19,072 nt of DNA from Bacteroidales bacterium. GTDB taxonomy: Bacteria > Bacteroidota > Bacteroidia > Bacteroidales > UBA932. Positions 14,608 through 19,072 of this stretch are shown here, in pieces. Where the stretch lies: the NCBI GenBank assembly GCA_004555145.1, contig SFJB01000019.1, forward strand, positions 1 to 19,072, read 5' to 3'. Position 1 is the first letter of the stretch. The number at the start of each line of letters is the position of its first letter. Made by a program: the position numbers and the translations under genes. Under the pieces are notes generated by a model, which was not told the DNA's origin, did no database searches, and was given only the letters and a program-made list of their open reading frames with translations.

Positions 14608-15855
14608 ATGGACCAGTTTACTAAAGAAGGTCGCAAACTTAGACCAAGAAAAACGGCACAGTCAACGGTAAGCGCCGAGAGGGTGGAATATCGTTCGGAG
14701 AACCACGGCTACGGCGAAAGACGCCCGCGCACCGAAGGGAAGCCTTATGGTGAGAGACGTCCGTATGGCGAAGGCCGTTCTCAGGGTGAGCGCCGACAGT
14801 ACGGCGAGCACAGACAGTTCAACAACAACGGCGAACACCGATCCTACAGCAGTAACGGTGAGCACAAGCAATATGGCGGCAATGGCGAGAATCGCCAGTA
14901 CGACAAGCGCGAGCGCAGACCGGGCACAGGATACGGAAAACCGTTCCAGAAGCAGGATGAGCACTCTCAGCGTCCGGGGAAGAACTTCGGGCCTAAGAGG
15001 AAGGCTGCTCCGAAGGCAAACGTCAAGAAGAAGGCCAAATTCAGCAAGGAGTCATACGAAGGCATAAAGAAGATGATTGATCGCCGTCCTGTTGTGAACG
15101 GCAACGCCACCGAGGAACAGTTCATATCCGAAATCAAGGATGTAGTACGCCTCAACAAGTTCATCGCCAACTCCGGCGTATGCTCAAGGCGTGAAGCCGA
15201 CACCCTCATCCAGGCTGGTGTAGTCACAGTCAACGGCGAGGTTGTCACAGAACTCGGCACCAAGGTAAACATTTACACCGACGACATCCGCTTCAACGGC
15301 GAGAGGCTGCGCGGCGAGGAGAAGGTTTACCTCATTATGAACAAGCCTAAGGGATACGTCACCACCGCAAGCGATCCACACGCCGACAAGACAGTCATCG
15401 ACCTTGTGAAGGGCTGTCCTTCACGCGTATATCCGGTAGGAAGGCTGGACAAAAATACGACAGGCGTGCTCCTTCTCACCAATGACGGAGAGATTGCCGA
15501 GCGCCTTACCCACCCTTCTTACGACAAGAAGAAGATTTATCAGGTGTCCCTTGACAAGGAACTCAGCGAGGACCACTACAAGCAGATACTTGAAGGAGTC
15601 ACTCTGACTGACGGTGAGGTCAAGGCCGACGAACTCGAATACATCGATCCTAAGGACAAGCGCAAGATAGGTATTGAGATCCACTCCGGAAAGAACAGAA
15701 TCGTAAGACGCATCTTCGATTCCCTCGGATACAACGTGAAGGCTCTGGACCGCGTTTACTTCGCAGGCCTGACAAAAAAAGGTCTGAAGAAGGGCGAGTG
15801 GAGATATCTCACTGAGGGTGAAGTAAACATCTTGAAGATAGGAGCTTACGTATAA
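14608..15855 (+). CDS. rluB: rRNA pseudouridine synthase, RluB/RsuA family, with basic low-complexity tail
   Basis: A 415-aa protein. Residues 1-160 are a low-complexity, very basic and hydrophilic extension: repeats of YGERRP, GEHRQ and NGEH type (about 35-100), then a Lys-rich stretch (129-145). The S4 RNA-binding domain follows (about 180-238, RLNKFIANSGVCSRREAD), and then the pseudouridine synthase domain (about 240-400), with the catalytic Asp281 in VGRLDKNTTG and a typical KNRIVRRIF motif. It modifies a uridine in ribosomal RNA; which site (23S as RluB, or 16S as RsuA) cannot be read from sequence, so the symbol is the customary one for this family in Bacteroidetes. It begins one base after tonB and overlaps era as TAATG. 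Confidence 0.88.
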   Translation: MDQFTKEGRKLRPRKTAQSTVSAERVEYRSENHGYGERRPRTEGKPYGERRPYGEGRSQGERRQYGEHRQFNNNGEHRSYSSNGEHKQYGGNGENRQYDKRERRPGTGYGKPFQKQDEHSQRPGKNFGPKRKAAPKANVKKKAKFSKESYEGIKKMIDRRPVVNGNATEEQFISEIKDVVRLNKFIANSGVCSRREADTLIQAGVVTVNGEVVTELGTKVNIYTDDIRFNGERLRGEEKVYLIMNKPKGYVTTASDPHADKTVIDLVKGCPSRVYPVGRLDKNTTGVLLLTNDGEIAERLTHPSYDKKKIYQVSLDKELSEDHYKQILEGVTLTDGEVKADELEYIDPKDKRKIGIEIHSGKNRIVRRIFDSLGYNVKALDRVYFAGLTKKGLKKGEWRYLTEGEVNILKIGAYV

Positions 15856-16736
15856 TGGCGCATCGTTCGGGATTCGTAAACATCATAGGCAACCCTAATG
15901 TCGGCAAGTCCACGCTGATGAACGCTCTGGTGGGCGAAAAGCTCTCCATCGTGACAGCCAAGGCTCAGACCACCCGCCATAGGATAATGGGCATCGTAAA
16001 CGGGGAAGACTGGCAGATAGTCTACTCCGATACTCCCGGCATACTCAAGCCTAACTACAGGCTCCAGGAGAATATGATGAAATTCGTCGACGGAGCCATA
16101 GGCGATGCCGACATCATACTCTATGTAACCGACACGGTGGAGACCCCCGACAAGAACGGCGAATACGTCAGCAAGCTCAAGGATCTGGAGTGCCCGGTCA
16201 TAGTCGTCATCAACAAGATAGACATCAGCGACCAGGCAAAGGTGAAGGAACTTATGGCCTGGTGGAAGGAGCAGATTCCTGCCGCCGTTGTCATTCCGGC
16301 TTCAGCCAGCGAGAAGTTCAATCTCGAAAGCATACTGAACGCCGTCGTCGAGAGGCTTCCGGAATGTCCGCCTTGGTACGACAAGGACGCCTTCACGGAC
16401 AAGACTCTACGCTTCTTTGCATCCGAAATAATAAGGGAGAAAATCCTCCTCAACTATAAGGAGGAGATTCCCTATTGCTGCGAAGTGGGCATAGAGAGCT
16501 TCAAGGAAGGAGAGCAGCGCTACGAGATTGGGGCTGTAATATACGTGATGCGCGAGTCCCAGAAGGGAATCATCATAGGCAGACAGGGATCGGCGCTCAA
16601 GAAGGTCGGAACCCAGGCCCGCATGGAAATGGAGGATTTCTTCCAGAAGAAGGTCTTTCTGAGCATATACGTGAAGACAGACCCTGACTGGAGGGAGAGC
16701 CGCAAGGAGCTCAGAAAATTCGGATACGAAGAGTAA
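15855..16736 (+). CDS. era: GTPase Era
   Basis: Era is a GTPase that binds the 3' end of 16S rRNA and checks small-subunit maturation. The 293-aa protein has the expected length and two domains. G domain: G1 GNPNVGKS (12-19), G3 DTPG (59-62), G4 NKID (120-123), and G5 SAS (150-152). KH domain: the GxxG loop is GRQG (242-245) within IIIGRQGSALKKVG, the Era signature. The start overlaps the pseudouridine synthase stop as TAATG, so two ribosome-maturation proteins are translationally coupled. parC starts 30 bases downstream, with no terminator in between. Confidence 0.97.
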   Translation: MAHRSGFVNIIGNPNVGKSTLMNALVGEKLSIVTAKAQTTRHRIMGIVNGEDWQIVYSDTPGILKPNYRLQENMMKFVDGAIGDADIILYVTDTVETPDKNGEYVSKLKDLECPVIVVINKIDISDQAKVKELMAWWKEQIPAAVVIPASASEKFNLESILNAVVERLPECPPWYDKDAFTDKTLRFFASEIIREKILLNYKEEIPYCCEVGIESFKEGEQRYEIGAVIYVMRESQKGIIIGRQGSALKKVGTQARMEMEDFFQKKVFLSIYVKTDPDWRESRKELRKFGYEE

Positions 16737-16766
16737 AAAGGAAAAAGCAGTTTAACGAGTAAAGGT

Positions 16767-19072
16767 ATGGAAGAAGAGAATATCATCACCGTAGAACCCA
16801 TCGAAGAGGAGGAAGCTCCCGTTGCCGAAGGACCGGAAAGCGACAAATTCAACAAGTTGCTGACCGGCGACAGCCGGAAATACAAGCTCTCCGGTATGTT
16901 CAAGGACTGGTATCTGGATTACGCGTCATACGTGATCCTGCATCGCGCCGTACCTCATATCATCGACGGACTCAAGCCCGTGCAGCGCAGGGTGCTCCAC
17001 GCCATGTACAAGATGGACGACGGCAAATATACCAAGGTCGCGAACATCGTGGGCCAGGCCATGCAATACCACCCGCACGGCGACCAGTCCATACTCGGTG
17101 CCCTGGTCCAGCTCGGCCAGAAAGGCTTCACCGTAGATTGCCAGGGTAACTGGGGAAACATACTCACCGGAGATTCGAACGCCGCTCCTCGATACATCGA
17201 AGCCAGACTGAGCAAGTTCGCGAAAGAGGTCGTGTTCGACCCTAAGGTCACGAACTGGATGACATCCTATGACGGACGCAACCAGGAGCCGACCGAGCTC
17301 CCGCTGCGCTTCCCTCTCCTGCTTGCGCAGGGCACCGAGGGCATAGGTGTAGGTCTCGCATCCAAGATACTGCCCCACAATTTCAACGAGTTGCTCGATG
17401 CGTCCATCGCAATTATGGAGGGCCGCGAGTACCAGATATTCCCCGACTTCCCTACCGGCGGATTCGCCGACTGCAGCAACTACCGTGAAGGTCGCAGAGG
17501 CGGCAGCGTAAAGGTGCGCGCCCGCATCGAGAAAATCGACAAGAGCAGCATCGCAATCACAGAAACCCCTTACGGGAAATATACCCGCGACCTGATCGAA
17601 TCCATACTCAAGGCAAAGGAGAAGGGAAAAATCAAGATCAAGAAAATAGAGGATATGACCACGGACAAGGTGAACATTCTCATCCACCTTCCCGGCGACG
17701 TATCCCCGGACAAGACCATCGATGCCCTCTACGCCTTCACCGACTGCGAGTACACCATCAATCCGAACGCCTGCGTCATCAAGGACAACAAGCCTGCATT
17801 CCTCTCTGTCAACGACATACTCGAATACAGCACTTTCCACACCCGCGACCTGCTGCTTCAGGAGCTCAACATAAAGTTGGACGAACTTGAGGCAGAATGG
17901 CACAGCTGTTCCCTGGAGCGCATCTTCTTCGAAAACCGTATCTATAAGGTTCTGGAACAGAACCAGATGAGCTGGGAAGAGCAGGTAGACGACGTATTCG
18001 CCAAGATGAAGGAATACCAGGATCTGTTCCACCGCGAGATCGTGATGGACGACATTCTCAACCTTGTTGAAAAACCTGTAAGGAAGATTTCCAAGTTCGA
18101 CACCAAGGCGATGGACGAGAAGATACTCGGCATCGAGGACAAGATGAAGGATGTCAAGTCCGACATAGACAACATAGACGTATATACCGTCAACTGGTTC
18201 AAGAATCTCAAGAGCAAGTACGGAGCAGCTTTCCCTCGCCGCACCGAGCTCACCGGATTCGAGACCATCGCTGCCACCAAGGTTGTCAACAACAACGCCA
18301 AGCTCTACGCCAACCTTGCAGAAGGTTTCGTCGGCATAGGCTTGAAGAAAGACGACAACGGCAGTTACATCTGCGACTGCTCCGACCTCTCGGAGATCAT
18401 CGTCATACGCAAGGACGGCAAGTACAAGATCACAAAGGTCAAGGACAAGGACTTCCTTGGCAAGGACCTGCTCTACGTGAACGTGTTCAACAGAGGCGAT
18501 TCCCGCACCATCTACAATGTGATTTACAGGGAAGGAAAAACCTCGATTTACTACGCCAAGCGCTTCAATATCACTTCCGTGACCAGGGACAAGGATTACG
18601 ACATAACCTCCGGCACCGAAGGTTCGCGCATAGAGTGGTTTACTGCCAACCACAATGGCGAGGCGGAGACCGTGAAGGTGCAGCTGCGCGCCAAGGCAAA
18701 ACTCAAGAAGACCGTGCTCGACTATGACTTCTCCACCCTTGCAATCAAGGGAAAGGCATCCAGGGGCAATCTTGTCACTAAGAATGTCATTCAACGCATA
18801 AGCCTGAAGAGCAAGGGCATAAGCACCATCGAAGGCAAGGATATCTGGTACGACGCCGACATACAGAAGCTCAACGATGAAGCCCACGGACTCTATCTGG
18901 GCAAGTTCGAAGACGGGGATAAGGTTCTCGCAGTTTTCAGGAACGGAAGTTTCTATACCACCTCTTTCGAAGTTGTCAACCGCTATCAGGGAGATGTGCT
19001 GCTCATAGAGAAGTTCGACCCGGACAAGACCTTCACAGCACTTTATTACGACGGAGCTTCGAAGAGTTTTTA
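16767..19072 (+). CDS. parC: Topoisomerase IV subunit A, ParC (3' end outside window)
   Basis: The first 768 codons of a type IIA topoisomerase A subunit, which breaks and rejoins DNA to separate daughter chromosomes. An acidic N-terminal tail (1-37) precedes the winged-helix part: DWYLDYASYVILHRAVPHI, DGLKPVQRRVLHAM, YHPHGDQS (101-108) and the catalytic Tyr143 in APRYIEARLSK. The tower and coiled-coil regions follow (about 240-500), then a beta-pinwheel-like C-terminal domain still open at the window end. The overall pattern, including GNWGNILTGD and FPLLLAQGTEGIGVGL, is that of the Bacteroidetes ParC group, usually somewhat under 900 aa, so roughly 100 residues are probably missing here. 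GyrA is the alternative but fits less well because the GyrA-box is not seen in the visible part. A long open frame exists antisense to it but codes for nothing recognisable. Confidence 0.93.
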   Translation, partial: MEEENIITVEPIEEEEAPVAEGPESDKFNKLLTGDSRKYKLSGMFKDWYLDYASYVILHRAVPHIIDGLKPVQRRVLHAMYKMDDGKYTKVANIVGQAMQYHPHGDQSILGALVQLGQKGFTVDCQGNWGNILTGDSNAAPRYIEARLSKFAKEVVFDPKVTNWMTSYDGRNQEPTELPLRFPLLLAQGTEGIGVGLASKILPHNFNELLDASIAIMEGREYQIFPDFPTGGFADCSNYREGRRGGSVKVRARIEKIDKSSIAITETPYGKYTRDLIESILKAKEKGKIKIKKIEDMTTDKVNILIHLPGDVSPDKTIDALYAFTDCEYTINPNACVIKDNKPAFLSVNDILEYSTFHTRDLLLQELNIKLDELEAEWHSCSLERIFFENRIYKVLEQNQMSWEEQVDDVFAKMKEYQDLFHREIVMDDILNLVEKPVRKISKFDTKAMDEKILGIEDKMKDVKSDIDNIDVYTVNWFKNLKSKYGAAFPRRTELTGFETIAATKVVNNNAKLYANLAEGFVGIGLKKDDNGSYICDCSDLSEIIVIRKDGKYKITKVKDKDFLGKDLLYVNVFNRGDSRTIYNVIYREGKTSIYYAKRFNITSVTRDKDYDITSGTEGSRIEWFTANHNGEAETVKVQLRAKAKLKKTVLDYDFSTLAIKGKASRGNLVTKNVIQRISLKSKGISTIEGKDIWYDADIQKLNDEAHGLYLGKFEDGDKVLAVFRNGSFYTTSFEVVNRYQGDVLLIEKFDPDKTFTALYYDGASKSF

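Noticed and set aside
13293..14636. Open frame of 447 codons on the - strand
   Set aside because: Antisense to exbB, exbD and tonB; its sequence is His/Arg-rich without any domain pattern.
14710..14907. Repeated DNA resembling a minisatellite or array
   Set aside because: It is in frame and encodes YGERR/NGEH repeats of the pseudouridine synthase tail; variation falls mainly at codon level.
16926..18887. Very long open frame (653 codons) on the - strand
   Set aside because: It lies wholly antisense to parC, whose protein is strongly conserved. Its translation is a Val/Leu-rich composition typical of the opposite strand of a GC-biased gene, with no recognisable domain.

Overview
The window looks like chromosomal DNA from a Bacteroidales bacterium. 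The evidence is a complete Bacteroides-aerotolerance (Bat) locus, a mannan-use cluster of the Bacteroides type (lipoprotein GH26, GH130 phosphorylase, GPH symporter), a Bacteroidetes-style ParC, and promoter boxes matching the Bacteroidetes -7 consensus TAnnTTTG. The GC content looks moderate to high. I cannot fix the genus from sequence alone. There are no rRNA, tRNA, IS or CRISPR elements. Genes are packed almost end to end, and the longest gap is 70 bases (12633-12702).

Region 1 (1-3675, + strand) is the end of a mannan operon. It holds the last 27 codons of an unknown gene, a GH26 beta-mannanase lipoprotein, a GH130 4-O-beta-mannosyl-glucose phosphorylase and an MFS/GPH sugar:cation symporter. 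Together they would cut mannan outside the cytoplasm, import mannobiose and phosphorolyse mannosyl-glucose. The mannobiose 2-epimerase this route needs is not in the window.

Region 2 (3680-11783, - strand) is a seven-gene Bat operon read from right to left: moxR, DUF58, a BatX-like membrane protein, batA, batB, batC, and one 860-codon frame that joins batD and batE. Every junction overlaps (TAATG, ATGA or longer), so translation is probably coupled. The batD-batE fusion keeps a complete signal peptide of batE in its middle and is the most unusual feature here.

Region 3 (11808-19072, + strand) diverges from moxR across only 24 bases. It contains truA; an exbB-exbD-tonB energy-transduction set behind a clear TAnnTTTG box; an RluB/RsuA-type pseudouridine synthase with a long basic low-complexity tail; era; and parC, which is cut by the window end after 768 codons. 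From exbB onward gaps are at most 30 bases, so this is probably one transcription unit joining envelope energisation, ribosome maturation and chromosome decatenation.

The window is mostly conserved core genome. The points worth a second look are the BatD-BatE fusion, a helical domain apparently shared by the BatX-like protein and BatD, the Q/N-rich BatC linker, the missing epimerase, and the quinolone-pocket residues of ParC.
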